Source of the DNA: Faucicola sp048551375
GTDB lineage: Bacteria; Pseudomonadota; Gammaproteobacteria; Pseudomonadales; Moraxellaceae
Length of the DNA stretch: 64,000 nt
Direction of reading: 5' to 3'
NCBI RefSeq assembly: GCF_048551375.1
Contig: NZ_JBLYZJ010000004.1
Span: 62,001 to 126,000 of the forward strand
Under the pieces are notes generated by a model. That model saw nothing but the letters and a program-made list of their open reading frames with translations, was not told the DNA's origin and made no database searches. A program made the translations under genes and the position numbers. Below, piece after piece: positions 52,257-60,251 of the stretch (its first letter is position 1; every line of letters starts with the position of its first letter).

Positions 52257-52991
52257 TTAAACCGTTTTGATAAAACGCTCACGTTCAAAGCGATATTGTT
52301 CGCTATAAATGCCACGCTCATCACGTTCACCTGCCCCAATCACCATACAAATATGCTGATGCTCATTGAGTCCCAATAGCTTCTTCATCTGTGGTTCGTC
52401 AAACCCACCCATCGGACAGCTATCAAAGCCATACGCACGAAAAGCGAGCATCAAGTTTTGACACGCCAATGACGTACTCACTAACGCCCAATTTTTAAGG
52501 TCTTCGGCGTTATAAATCGGCTCAACCATCGCCCCTTTGACTTGACGCACGGCTTGGGTCAATGCCCATTTGGCAGGGGCAAACACATTCATCGCCCCAC
52601 GAGTCATGGTCACAGGAATCAGTTTGCCATAATAATCTTTGACGGCTTTGGGTACAGGTTTGACAGGGTAGTGGTTGATATTATCTTTGGCGTTTTGTTG
52701 CCAAGTATCGGTGCGAGCGACTACCACAATCAAGCGATTGGCAGTACGACAGGCGTTTTGGTTCATGCAATATTGATTGGCTTTTTGGCGTTTTTCTTTG
52801 GAATCAATCACAAAAAATTGCCACGGCTGTAAATTACTCGAACTCGGTGCAAGCATCGCCATATCAAGGCAAGCGTTTAGCACGTTATCAGGAATCGGGG
52901 TATCGGTAAAACGCCGTACCGCACGGCGACTGGTGACAACGTCATGGAAACTCACTTGTTTTGGGTTGGCAATCGGTGATAGGGTCGGCAT
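52257..52991 (-). CDS. Nitroreductase-family NAD(P)H oxidoreductase
   Basis: A 244-residue flavin-dependent oxidoreductase of the nitroreductase fold. It has the N-terminal FHDVVTSRRAVRRFTDTPIP, MLAPSSSNLQPWQFFVID for FMN and the dimer-type C-terminal SCPMGGFDEPQMKKLLGL. It resembles subfamilies that reduce nitro compounds or quinones; the substrate is unknown. It lies on the same strand between gcvH and gcvP. Confidence 0.85.
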   Translation of the reverse strand: MPTLSPIANPKQVSFHDVVTSRRAVRRFTDTPIPDNVLNACLDMAMLAPSSSNLQPWQFFVIDSKEKRQKANQYCMNQNACRTANRLIVVVARTDTWQQNAKDNINHYPVKPVPKAVKDYYGKLIPVTMTRGAMNVFAPAKWALTQAVRQVKGAMVEPIYNAEDLKNWALVSTSLACQNLMLAFRAYGFDSCPMGGFDEPQMKKLLGLNEHQHICMVIGAGERDERGIYSEQYRFERERFIKTV

Positions 52992-53037
52992 GGTGTTTCT
53001 CGATAAATTTTTTAAAATTTAATGCGGTTTGAAAGAT

Positions 53038-53061
53038 GAGGGCGTAATCAATACGCCCTTA
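53038..53061. repeat. REP-like element core, copy 11 (short)
   Basis: GAGGGCGTAATCAATACG followed by CCCTTA. It sits in the 100-base gap between the gcvH stop and the nitroreductase start. Confidence 0.6.
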
Positions 53062-53092
53062 TCTTATTAAAATCAAATTAACTAAATATCAA

Positions 53093-53473
53093 TTACAAAG
53101 AATCTTGATATTCGTCAGCGTCCATCAAGCTGTCGTAATCAGACGCATTGGTTGGTTTGATTTTGAAGAACCAACCTTCGCCATATGGGTCTTCGTTGAT
53201 GATTTCTGGGGCATCAACCAAGGCTTCGTTGATTTCGACAATTTCGCCTTCAATCGGTGCGTACACGTCAGAGGCGGCTTTAACTGATTCTACCACGGCA
53301 ACTTCAGCATCCACTTCCACTGTTTCGCCCACTTCAGGTAGCTCAACGAATACGATGTCACCCAACAAATCTTGGGCATGGTGGGTAATACCCACGGTGA
53401 TTGTGCCGTCAGCTTCTTGGCGTAACCATTCGTGGCTTGCGACATATTTTAGTTCGGCTGGGATATTGCTCAT
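53093..53473 (-). CDS. gcvH: Glycine cleavage system H protein
   Basis: GcvH carries the lipoyl group of the glycine cleavage system. The 126-residue protein has the lipoylation Lys65 in VVESVKAASDVYAP. It also has the conserved start YVASHEWLRQEADGTITVGIT and GDIVFVELPEVG, and ends IKPTNASDYDSLMDADEY. It starts 18 bases after the MliC-like lipoprotein gene stop and is transcribed from the gcvT side. Confidence 0.97.
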   Translation of the reverse strand: MSNIPAELKYVASHEWLRQEADGTITVGITHHAQDLLGDIVFVELPEVGETVEVDAEVAVVESVKAASDVYAPIEGEIVEINEALVDAPEIINEDPYGEGWFFKIKPTNASDYDSLMDADEYQDSL

Positions 53474-53491
53474 GTGAAATTCCTCTCAAAA

Positions 53492-53875
53492 TTATAGTGA
53501 GTTACAGACAAAGTTGTATTCTTTGCCTTGGGTGCTGACTGACAACACGCCTTCGTTACCTTTAACGTGCCACTCGTAAGTGGTTTTTGCAGGGGTAGTC
53601 AAGGTGTAGCGTTCGCCAGAGGCGGCGACATCTTGTTTTAGCACCATTGCCACTTGGTTTAAGCCAAGCATTGGCGAGGTGATTTTGACATTTGCCACGT
53701 TGTCTTGTGATTGTGTGGCATAAAATGCACTGACTTGAGTGTCATTGTCGCATTTATAAACTTGTGAATTGGCTTGTACGGCTTGTACTTGAGCAGGGGT
53801 AGGTTGGGCAATTGGAGCTGAAGTACAGGCAGTTAATACGGCAAATGCAGGCACAAGGGCTAATAATGTTTTCAT
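53492..53875 (-). CDS. MliC/PliC-type lysozyme inhibitor lipoprotein
   Basis: A 127-residue lipoprotein with lipobox LTAC (Cys17). The mature part has one MliC/PliC domain: YKCDNDTQVSAFYA, a central ASGERYTLTTPA and a C-terminal Cys in YNFVCNSL. Such proteins protect the cell wall from C-type lysozyme. It lies between gcvT and gcvH on the same strand, 18 bases from gcvH, so it may be cotranscribed with gcvH. Its place in a gcv neighbourhood is unusual. Confidence 0.8.
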   Translation of the reverse strand: MKTLLALVPAFAVLTACTSAPIAQPTPAQVQAVQANSQVYKCDNDTQVSAFYATQSQDNVANVKITSPMLGLNQVAMVLKQDVAASGERYTLTTPAKTTYEWHVKGNEGVLSVSTQGKEYNFVCNSL

Positions 53876-54090
53876 AATAATACCTTTTTATGGATGTTGT
53901 TGTAATTAACGCATTGCCTTGATAATCATTGGCAAAACGCCCACGTTAATGAGAATTAATATATGGTTAAAACAGCTTTTTGGCGTTAATGGCATGATAG
54001 CACCGATAAAGCGTCAATTACATTATCGTTTAGTTAAAAATTTGTCTAACCAGTCATGCCAAAATACGTTTAACACTAAACCTCTTTCCA

Positions 54091-54164
54091 TACCCCCTCT
54101 AGCTCCCCCTTTGCAGGGGGAGAACTGCTCCCTCCCCTGTTAAGGGGAGGGCTGGGGAGGGGTT
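54091..54164. repeat. C/G-rich palindromic repeat, copy 2
   Basis: TACCCCCTCTAGCTCCCCCT and TTGCAGGGGGAGAA are followed by CTCCCTCCCCTG and TTAAGGGGAGGGCTGGGGAG, matching the 38967-39040 element in inverse orientation. It fills part of the gap between gcvT and the MliC-like gene. Confidence 0.75.
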
Positions 54165-54228
54165 AAACAACAAATTTTAATGATATTTTATAATTTGGAA
54201 ACAGGTTTAATAGTAACAACATTCAATT

Positions 54229-55359
54229 TTAGTCAAATTGTTTTTGACCATTTCGTACAAATGGCAATGCAATGATACGCACAGGCGTTGCTGTACCACG
54301 CAAATCAACATTAGCAGTGGTATCTTCGGTTTTTGGAATGCGAGCAATAGCAATCGATTGTTTCAAGCTTGGGCTAAATGTCCCGCTAGTAATCACGCCT
54401 GTTTTGCCATTCGCCAAGGTTACTGTCATGCCATCACGCAGTACGCCTCGAGTTTCTAACACCAAGCCCACTTGCATGACATCGCTACCATCGGCAACGG
54501 CTGTGGCTTGTTTATCTTGCATCGCTTGACGACCAACGAAGTCACGCTCATCTTTCACCGCCAATGTCCACGCCATACCGCACTCATACGGATTGATGGT
54601 TTCGTCCATTTCGTGACCGTATAAGTTCATACCTGCTTCTAGGCGTAGCGTATCCCTTGCCCCAAGACCCGTTGGCACGATACCGTTATTTTTTAACAAA
54701 TCAAAAAATGCTGAAGCACTATCGGCAGGTAATATCACTTCCACGCCATCTTCGCCTGTATAGCCAGTTTTGGCAACAAACCAATCTTGACCTTCAATCT
54801 CGGTCAAATCTTTACCAACAAACGGTTTTAACGCCGATAAGCTATCCGCCCACGTTGGTTTGGCTTTGGCGAGTTTTTCAATGGCTTTCGGGCCTTGTAC
54901 GGCAAGCATGGCAAGTTCTGGGCGTTCGGTGATGGTGACAGTGAAGTTAAAATCTTTGGCAACTTTGTTAAATTGTGCTAAGTCTTTATCACGAGTCGCA
55001 GCGTTTGATACGATACGATACTCGGTTTCGGCTTCGTTCATGCGGTAGGCGATAAGGTCGTCAATCACGCCACCATTGTCATTGAGCATGGCAGAATAGA
55101 TGGCTTTACCGACAAATTTGGCTTTAGCGATGTCATTGGCAAGGAGTTTTTGTAACCATGCTTTGGCATCTACGCCTTCGATGTCAGTGACGACCATGTG
55201 CGATACGTCAAACATCCCTGCGTCAGTACGCACGGCTTCGTGTTCGGCAATTTGTGAGCCGTAATGAATGGGTAATTCCCAACCTGAAAAATCCACGATT
55301 TTGCCGTTATTATCGACATGAGATTGGTAAAATGGGGTGCGTTGTAGGGTAGTTGACAT
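54229..55359 (-). CDS. gcvT: Aminomethyltransferase (T-protein) of glycine cleavage
   Basis: GcvT transfers the aminomethyl carbon from GcvH to tetrahydrofolate. The 376-residue protein shows LPIHYGSQIAEHEAVRTDAGMFDVSHM, folate-binding TGYTGEDGVE, ARDTLRLEAGMNLYGHEMDE and a C-terminal NGKTGVITSGTFSPSLKQ. Length is typical. The ATG at 55359 has AAGGAT upstream; the longer frame reaches the riboswitch and is not coding. Its leader carries a tandem glycine riboswitch, so expression is expected to rise with glycine. Confidence 0.97.
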   Translation of the reverse strand: MSTTLQRTPFYQSHVDNNGKIVDFSGWELPIHYGSQIAEHEAVRTDAGMFDVSHMVVTDIEGVDAKAWLQKLLANDIAKAKFVGKAIYSAMLNDNGGVIDDLIAYRMNEAETEYRIVSNAATRDKDLAQFNKVAKDFNFTVTITERPELAMLAVQGPKAIEKLAKAKPTWADSLSALKPFVGKDLTEIEGQDWFVAKTGYTGEDGVEVILPADSASAFFDLLKNNGIVPTGLGARDTLRLEAGMNLYGHEMDETINPYECGMAWTLAVKDERDFVGRQAMQDKQATAVADGSDVMQVGLVLETRGVLRDGMTVTLANGKTGVITSGTFSPSLKQSIAIARIPKTEDTTANVDLRGTATPVRIIALPFVRNGQKQFD

Positions 55360-55524
55360 AACAAATCCTTGATAGGCAAAGCGTTGCGACCAACATAGCC
55401 ACAACAAAAAATCAGTGCGATACTGATGATTTATTTGCCCCATCTGTCCTGTTACCTGAGATTTTCAGTTAATTTACTAAAATAAAAGTAAATAAACCTT
55501 TTCCCCTTCGGTGGTGTTTTTTAT

Positions 55525-55614
55525 AGGTAATTTAATTAACAATAAAATTTTTATCAAAGGGTGTATGCAATACGCCCCTACAAAATCTATTTATTGCTAT
55601 ATTAAATGGCTATA
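55525..55614. repeat. REP-like element, copy 12 (inside the riboswitch P2 loop)
   Basis: The core GGGTGTATGCAATACGCCCC followed by TAC lies at 55559-55581. On the minus strand, its flank CATTTAATATAGCAATAAAT matches the left flank of copy 7. The whole approximately 90-base unit therefore fills the loop between the P2 arms of aptamer 2. Confidence 0.8.
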
Positions 55615-55641
55615 ATAAAAAACACGCTCTCCAGATTTGTT

Positions 55642-55661
55642 ATTTGATAGTGGTATCAAAT
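55642..55661 (-). promoter_or_regulatory. Hairpin in the riboswitch inter-aptamer linker
   Basis: ATTTGATA pairs perfectly with TATCAAAT around four bases, within the segment that joins the two aptamers. Confidence 0.7.
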
Positions 55662-55769
55662 GTCGATTCCAGTCCTGTTACCTGAGCGATTATAGGGTTT
55701 TTACGCCTTCGGTGATTAGTCGGTTTTAAGGGTGTTAAAACGGCTAATACTCTCCTGAAATGAAAGGCT

Positions 55770-55798
55770 ATTATGCGGTGTTTTGGTATTTTTGACAA
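55770..55798 (-). promoter_or_regulatory. Putative promoter of the gcvT riboswitch transcript
   Basis: On the minus strand TTGTCA and CATAAT are 17 bases apart, placing the transcript start just before aptamer 1. Confidence 0.65.
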
Positions 55799-55980
55799 GG
55801 ATTTTTTGCCATATTTTGCTAAAAAATGGCTTGGATAAAATGGCATGATAGTTGTTTTGACAAAACAATCTATGCAATATTTTTACAAAACTTTGAACGA
55901 CAAGATATGCTAAACTAGCCCTAGTTGTAACACAATCTTGTTTAAACCAATAACTTTAAAATCAATAATAAGGATACATC

Positions 55981-56433
55981 ATGGATTTTATGAGTGTGAG
56001 CTTTGCCAGTATTTTATCCATGTTGGCGATGACCGAGGGGCTAGGCGGTGCGAATGCCGAACCCGAACAAGTCGCCAAAATTTCGACCTATACCTTGCCA
56101 CCGATTGCAGGACAATGGCAGTTGGATTTAGCCGAGGCGAAAGCAGGCTGTCAAGAACGCTATAACTTTGGGCGTGACCAACTATTTTTGGGGTCAAGTG
56201 GTGAAGAATTGACCTATGGTAAATACCTGTATAGTGTGGTCAGTGAGGGCTTGCCTGCTTTGGCAATTCAGACCAAATACGATAACAATGCCGAAGACTG
56301 TTCTGGTAAAAAAATCGACCAAGCAGGCGATATTTTGGTAGCGTATGTCAAACAAACAGGCAATACCATGCAATGGTGTGCCGATGGTGAGGGTAAAAAA
56401 TGCGATATGACCCTACACCGAGTGTTGCCTTAA
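55981..56433 (+). CDS. Small exported protein of unknown function
   Basis: A 150-residue protein with a possible N-terminal export or membrane segment (about 1-22) and a mature part with LPPIAGQWQLDLAEAKAGC, CQERYNF and four Cys residues (GCQE, DCSG, WCAD, KCDM) that could form two disulfides. I do not recognise the family. ATAAGGATACATC precedes the ATG at 55981. It is divergent from the gcvT leader, with ruvB downstream and a repeat fragment between. Confidence 0.6.
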   Translation: MDFMSVSFASILSMLAMTEGLGGANAEPEQVAKISTYTLPPIAGQWQLDLAEAKAGCQERYNFGRDQLFLGSSGEELTYGKYLYSVVSEGLPALAIQTKYDNNAEDCSGKKIDQAGDILVAYVKQTGNTMQWCADGEGKKCDMTLHRVLP

Positions 56434-56465
56434 CTATAAATAATGTAGTATATCAGCAAGCTTAA

Positions 56466-56494
56466 CGTTTCCTTCGACAGGCTCAGGGCGAACG
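56466..56494. repeat. CTTCGACAGGCTCAG repeat fragment
   Basis: CGTTTCCTTCGACAGGCTCA followed by GGGCGAACG, with short CGTT/AACG ends. It is the half-element of the larger copies at 23981 and 61951. It abuts the ruvB open frame. Confidence 0.65.
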
Positions 56495-56519
56495 TTTGTA
56501 TGATGCTTGCGTAATGCCT

Positions 56520-57584
56520 ATGACGGATAATATTGATAAAATTATGATACCTACTTTTTCAAAATCTCAACCGCTTAATCATAGTCAAGCCAGCTCTATC
56601 GGTGAGCAACGCCTTATCAGCCCTGTTGGTCGACCAGAAGACCATAGCGATAATAAAATTCGTCCCAGTCTGCTCAGTGAATATATCGGACAGCCTGTGG
56701 TCAAAGAGCAAATGCAGGTGTTTATCCATGCGGCTCGCACTCGCCAAGAAGCCCTTGACCATACCTTGATTTTCGGGCCACCCGGTTTGGGCAAGACCAC
56801 GCTCGCCAATATTATCGCTCGAGAGATGGGCGGTAATCTTCGCTCGACTTCAGGCCCTGTGCTAGAACGGGCAGGGGATTTGGCAGCCATGCTCACCAAC
56901 CTTGAAGCAGGGGATGTGCTATTTATTGATGAAATTCATCGACTTAGCCCTATGATTGAGGAAATTTTATACCCTGCGATGGAAGATTTTCAGCTTGATA
57001 TTATGATAGGTGAAGGCCCTGCGGCACGTTCGATTAAGTTGGATTTACCACCTTTTACATTAGTCGCAGCAACCACTCGTGCTGGACTGTTGACCTCCCC
57101 TTTGCGTGACCGTTTTGGCATTGTGCAACGCCTTGAGTTTTATAGCGTTGAGGATTTGACGACTATTGTCGTTCGTTCGGCAAGGTTACTGAATGTCCCC
57201 ATGACCCAAGAGGGTGCAGTGGAGGTGGCAAGGCGTTCTCGTGGTACGCCACGAATTGCCAATCGCTTGCTTCGGCGTGTGCGTGATTATGCCCAAGTCA
57301 AGGGCGATGGCACGGTGACGGCTGAGATTGCTCACAGTGCGTTGGATATGTTGGCGGTGGATAGACGAGGGCTGGATAATTTGGATAGGCGATATCTTGA
57401 GGTATTGGCAGAGCGGTTTGATGGTGGACCTGCAGGGGTCGAGTCGATAGCGGCTGCCTTGGCGGAAGACCGTGGTACGCTTGAAGATGTGATTGAGCCG
57501 TATTTGATACAGCAAGGGTTTATTGTAAGGACAGCAAGGGGGCGGATGTTGACGGAGATGTCTAAAGCTCAGCTTGCTAAATAA
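56520..57584 (+). CDS. ruvB: Holliday junction branch-migration ATPase RuvB
   Basis: RuvB is the AAA+ motor of the RuvABC resolvasome. The 354-residue protein has RPSLLSEYIGQPVVKEQM, Walker A GPPGLGKTTLA, Walker B LFIDEIHRL, AATTRAGLLTSPLRDRFG and the C-terminal winged helix with RTARGRMLTEM. The N-terminus extends about 45 residues beyond the usual SIxxxRLISP start. Several ATGs (56514, 56520, 56547) are possible, none with a good ribosome site. ruvA is not adjacent in the window. Confidence 0.95.
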   Translation: MTDNIDKIMIPTFSKSQPLNHSQASSIGEQRLISPVGRPEDHSDNKIRPSLLSEYIGQPVVKEQMQVFIHAARTRQEALDHTLIFGPPGLGKTTLANIIAREMGGNLRSTSGPVLERAGDLAAMLTNLEAGDVLFIDEIHRLSPMIEEILYPAMEDFQLDIMIGEGPAARSIKLDLPPFTLVAATTRAGLLTSPLRDRFGIVQRLEFYSVEDLTTIVVRSARLLNVPMTQEGAVEVARRSRGTPRIANRLLRRVRDYAQVKGDGTVTAEIAHSALDMLAVDRRGLDNLDRRYLEVLAERFDGGPAGVESIAAALAEDRGTLEDVIEPYLIQQGFIVRTARGRMLTEMSKAQLAK

Positions 57585-57597
57585 AATTTTAAGCCAA

Positions 57598-57637
57598 ATA
57601 AAAACCCCTTACATTGCGTAAGGGGTTTTTATTTTTT
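57598..57637. terminator. Bidirectional terminator between ruvB and the Ig-domain gene
   Basis: AAAACCCCTTAC pairs with GTAAGGGGTTTTT with T on one side and A on the other, so it can serve both convergent genes. Confidence 0.85.
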
Positions 57638-57645
57638 GGTTAAGA

Positions 57646-59928
57646 TTATTTGACATAAACGATTTTAGTCACGGTATTTGCAGCAGGAGCAGGAGCATTG
57701 GTTGTTATACGGATTTCATCTTTAGGTTGGCAGTTTTTATAACTAAGGATGTAGGAAACATCATTATCCGAAACTCTACCATTGCTTAAATCTACTAGTG
57801 CCGGAACGGTTAAGTTACCACTAGTAAATTCTGCGGTACATGCAAGGTTAGTATCAACAAGCGTAACAGAAGCTACTGATTTATCAACTGTTTCAGAAGC
57901 TACTCCATTTGAGTTTACAGCGATTGATTTTATTGTTCCTCCGACATTTACCTTGACAACACTATTTGGTTCAGCATTGGCTATATCTAATCTTTTCGCT
58001 ACTACAACCTCAGTTGACTCACCTGTTGTAGTGTTTTTTTGTGTCTCTTTAATGTCTACGAGGGTTGCGGTTGGTGTAAAGTTGGTGTTATCTTTGGTAG
58101 ATACACTAATCGTTGTTCCAGCTGGCATTGAAACAGTCTTACTGCCATTGCCATACATTTTGAACTCGTATTCTATAGGCGTATCTTTGATAGTATTAGG
58201 GGTTAGTGTTGTAAATGGCGGTACAAATACAGGAACATTGCCCGCAAGACCCAATACAAATTCATAACGTAATATTGCAGCTAATTGATTATCGCATTGA
58301 TGGGTAACGGTTTGTAGTGGATTGGTACTTAATATTTGTGTAATCAAATTAGGTTGAGCATAATTTGATGTAGAGCAAGCCATTGGTGAGCCAGTGATTG
58401 GACGAATATAAACATATTCACCAAAATCATGTTGCCCATTTTCATTATCATCACGATAAAAACTACCAATATTATTTTGTAATGGCTCGCCAATATCAAA
58501 TTTGTTATTGCCATTACTATCAATGTAGGATTTATCACCTTCTACATACGCAACCACTGATAGTCTACCATCACTTCGTGGGTTTTGGGTGGTAAAGGTT
58601 ACTTCACATTCACCATTTTTTGTTGAGCAATTTGGTGTAATTTTACCACCTTCTGATACGAAGCTTACGACAGTACCATCAGGAACAGCATTACCAACAC
58701 GGTCAACCAACATCACTTTGACACTGGTAGAATCACCATCTACGCCAATCGCAAGGGTGTTTTTGCCTAGTGATACACTCATGCCATTTTGAGTAGCACG
58801 ACCTGTAGCAACAGACACATCCTTAGATAAAGCTGTGACATTGGCATCAGCGACTAATGTTGCTTTTAATTCTACAGGTCCAGGTAATGCACCGGGATAT
58901 AAGGTTACGCTGATTTTACCTTCAGAGTCACTCTTTAAGGTTTTGGGTTGATTGTTACCCAAAGAAATGAAGCTAAAGTCGTTTGGTGCATACACTCGAC
59001 TAACAATAACTTCTTGGTTGGCAGCAGGTTTGCCATTGGCATATACCGTAAATTCAATTTGTCCAGAGGAGGATGAACCACTATTGCTTGCACCCAGTTT
59101 AACTTCACCCGTTGATGTATATACGACTGAACTTGCTTGTATTGAAGCAATGGTTACAGTTGCAGATTTAGTCGTGCCTGTGGTCGTAGAAGCAGTGATT
59201 TTTGCTGAACCACCTGTACATAAATTGCCATTGGCATCAATGGCTTTATAGGTAGTTGATACTTCCCCTGAAGTATTAGAAGTTGCAGAAGTATTGGTAA
59301 ATGTACCACATGAGGCAGTAAAAGTGATTGGAATATTTGGTTGGACTGTACCATTTGCATCTTTGGTAATAAGGGTAACGTTGGTAGAACCACCTACTTC
59401 TAACTGACTCGTTGCTAATGTGATATCTGATAATGTCAGATTTAGGGCTTGTAATGAAAAGTTATAGTTCGGTGAGGTAGCAGTTACCTCATTATAAGTA
59501 GTTGTAGCAGATAATGAGTAAGCCCCTGTATCCGTCCCATTTGTGGGTTTAACAGAAATCGTTGCTAAACCATTGGCATCTGTAAGGACTGAACCATTTG
59601 TTGTGCCAAAGCTGACACCACCTGTTGCATTAAATGTCACAATCGTACCACTTACAGGTTTACCTTCGCCATCTGTTACTTTAACAGACGCATTTGCACC
59701 TGTACTATCAATAGTAGTGGTATTATTACCAGTAGGATCTTTTAGACTAACGGCAGTGATATTAAGTTTTGAGGAAGCAGTTGTTGTTGAGTTGCCACTT
59801 TCACCATTCCCACCATTAATAGGCGGTGCTAAAGTATCATTACCACCACCGCCACAGCCAGCCAATGTGACGGCTAATGCCAATGCTGATAATTGAAATG
59901 GTTTTGCAAACAATGTAGAAATTGCCAT
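57646..59928 (-). CDS. Lipoprotein with tandem bacterial Ig-like (Big_1-type) domains
   Basis: A 760-residue cell-surface-type lipoprotein. The lipobox LAGC (about residue 23) is followed by Gly-rich GGGGNDT, then Ig-like repeats: VTDGEGKPVSGTIVTFNATGG with TDANGLATISV, TKDANGTVQPNIPITFTAS, VYANGKPAANQEVIV with SEGKISVTLYPGA, and DRVGNAVPDGTVVSFVSEGG. The C-terminal region has DSNGNNKFDIGE and DDNENGQHDFGE, which look like calcium-binding loops. AGGAAG lies before the ATG at 59928. Such proteins act as adhesion or surface spacers; the ligand is unknown. It is convergent with ruvB. Confidence 0.8.
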   Translation of the reverse strand: MAISTLFAKPFQLSALALAVTLAGCGGGGNDTLAPPINGGNGESGNSTTTASSKLNITAVSLKDPTGNNTTTIDSTGANASVKVTDGEGKPVSGTIVTFNATGGVSFGTTNGSVLTDANGLATISVKPTNGTDTGAYSLSATTTYNEVTATSPNYNFSLQALNLTLSDITLATSQLEVGGSTNVTLITKDANGTVQPNIPITFTASCGTFTNTSATSNTSGEVSTTYKAIDANGNLCTGGSAKITASTTTGTTKSATVTIASIQASSVVYTSTGEVKLGASNSGSSSSGQIEFTVYANGKPAANQEVIVSRVYAPNDFSFISLGNNQPKTLKSDSEGKISVTLYPGALPGPVELKATLVADANVTALSKDVSVATGRATQNGMSVSLGKNTLAIGVDGDSTSVKVMLVDRVGNAVPDGTVVSFVSEGGKITPNCSTKNGECEVTFTTQNPRSDGRLSVVAYVEGDKSYIDSNGNNKFDIGEPLQNNIGSFYRDDNENGQHDFGEYVYIRPITGSPMACSTSNYAQPNLITQILSTNPLQTVTHQCDNQLAAILRYEFVLGLAGNVPVFVPPFTTLTPNTIKDTPIEYEFKMYGNGSKTVSMPAGTTISVSTKDNTNFTPTATLVDIKETQKNTTTGESTEVVVAKRLDIANAEPNSVVKVNVGGTIKSIAVNSNGVASETVDKSVASVTLVDTNLACTAEFTSGNLTVPALVDLSNGRVSDNDVSYILSYKNCQPKDEIRITTNAPAPAANTVTKIVYVK

Positions 59929-60251
59929 AGCTATCTTCCTATGTGATAGATATTTAAAACAGATGTTGCAACCAACAAAATTGAGAAACAACAACTCGCT
60001 AAACTAAAATCTATTGATGTTATAAACTGTAATTGTAGAAAAAACTCAAAACTTAGACTATTTTGCTATGCTAACTTTACCTATTTTGCAAACAACTTAC
60101 AACCTTTTATATACCCAATTTTAACAAAAAGTAAAAATAACGACTGAAAGGGTGTTAAAATGATTGGCATATCGTGGATTGTTACAAATATTACACATTA
60201 TCAATTACCTAATTCATATAAACCGTTAATACTTTAGTAAAATTATCCGTT
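59929..60251. other. Divergent intergenic region, no gene seen
   Basis: The 323-base AT-rich gap between the Ig-domain gene and the Lys-rich protein gene contains no open frame, repeat copy or terminator. It must hold both promoters. AT-rich -10-like sequences are too many to choose one. Confidence 0.4.

Larger units (their letters stand above)
55442..55761 (-). promoter_or_regulatory. Tandem glycine riboswitch upstream of gcvT
   Basis: Two glycine-type aptamers lie on the minus strand. Aptamer 1 (55666-55761) has GGAGAG, CACCGAAGG and CTCAGGTAACAGGAC, and its P1 arms AUUUCA / UGGAAU pair. Aptamer 2 (55442-55636) has GGAGAG, CACCGAAGGGGAAAA and ATCTCAGGTAACAGGAC, with P1 AUCU / AGAU. In aptamer 2 the P2 arms GUGUUUUUUAU / AUAAAAAACAC are separated by a 90-base loop that contains a REP-like element. 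The linker between aptamers has an extra hairpin (55642-55661). This class typically activates gcv expression when glycine is present. A terminator or ribosome-site switch was not resolved. Confidence 0.93.
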
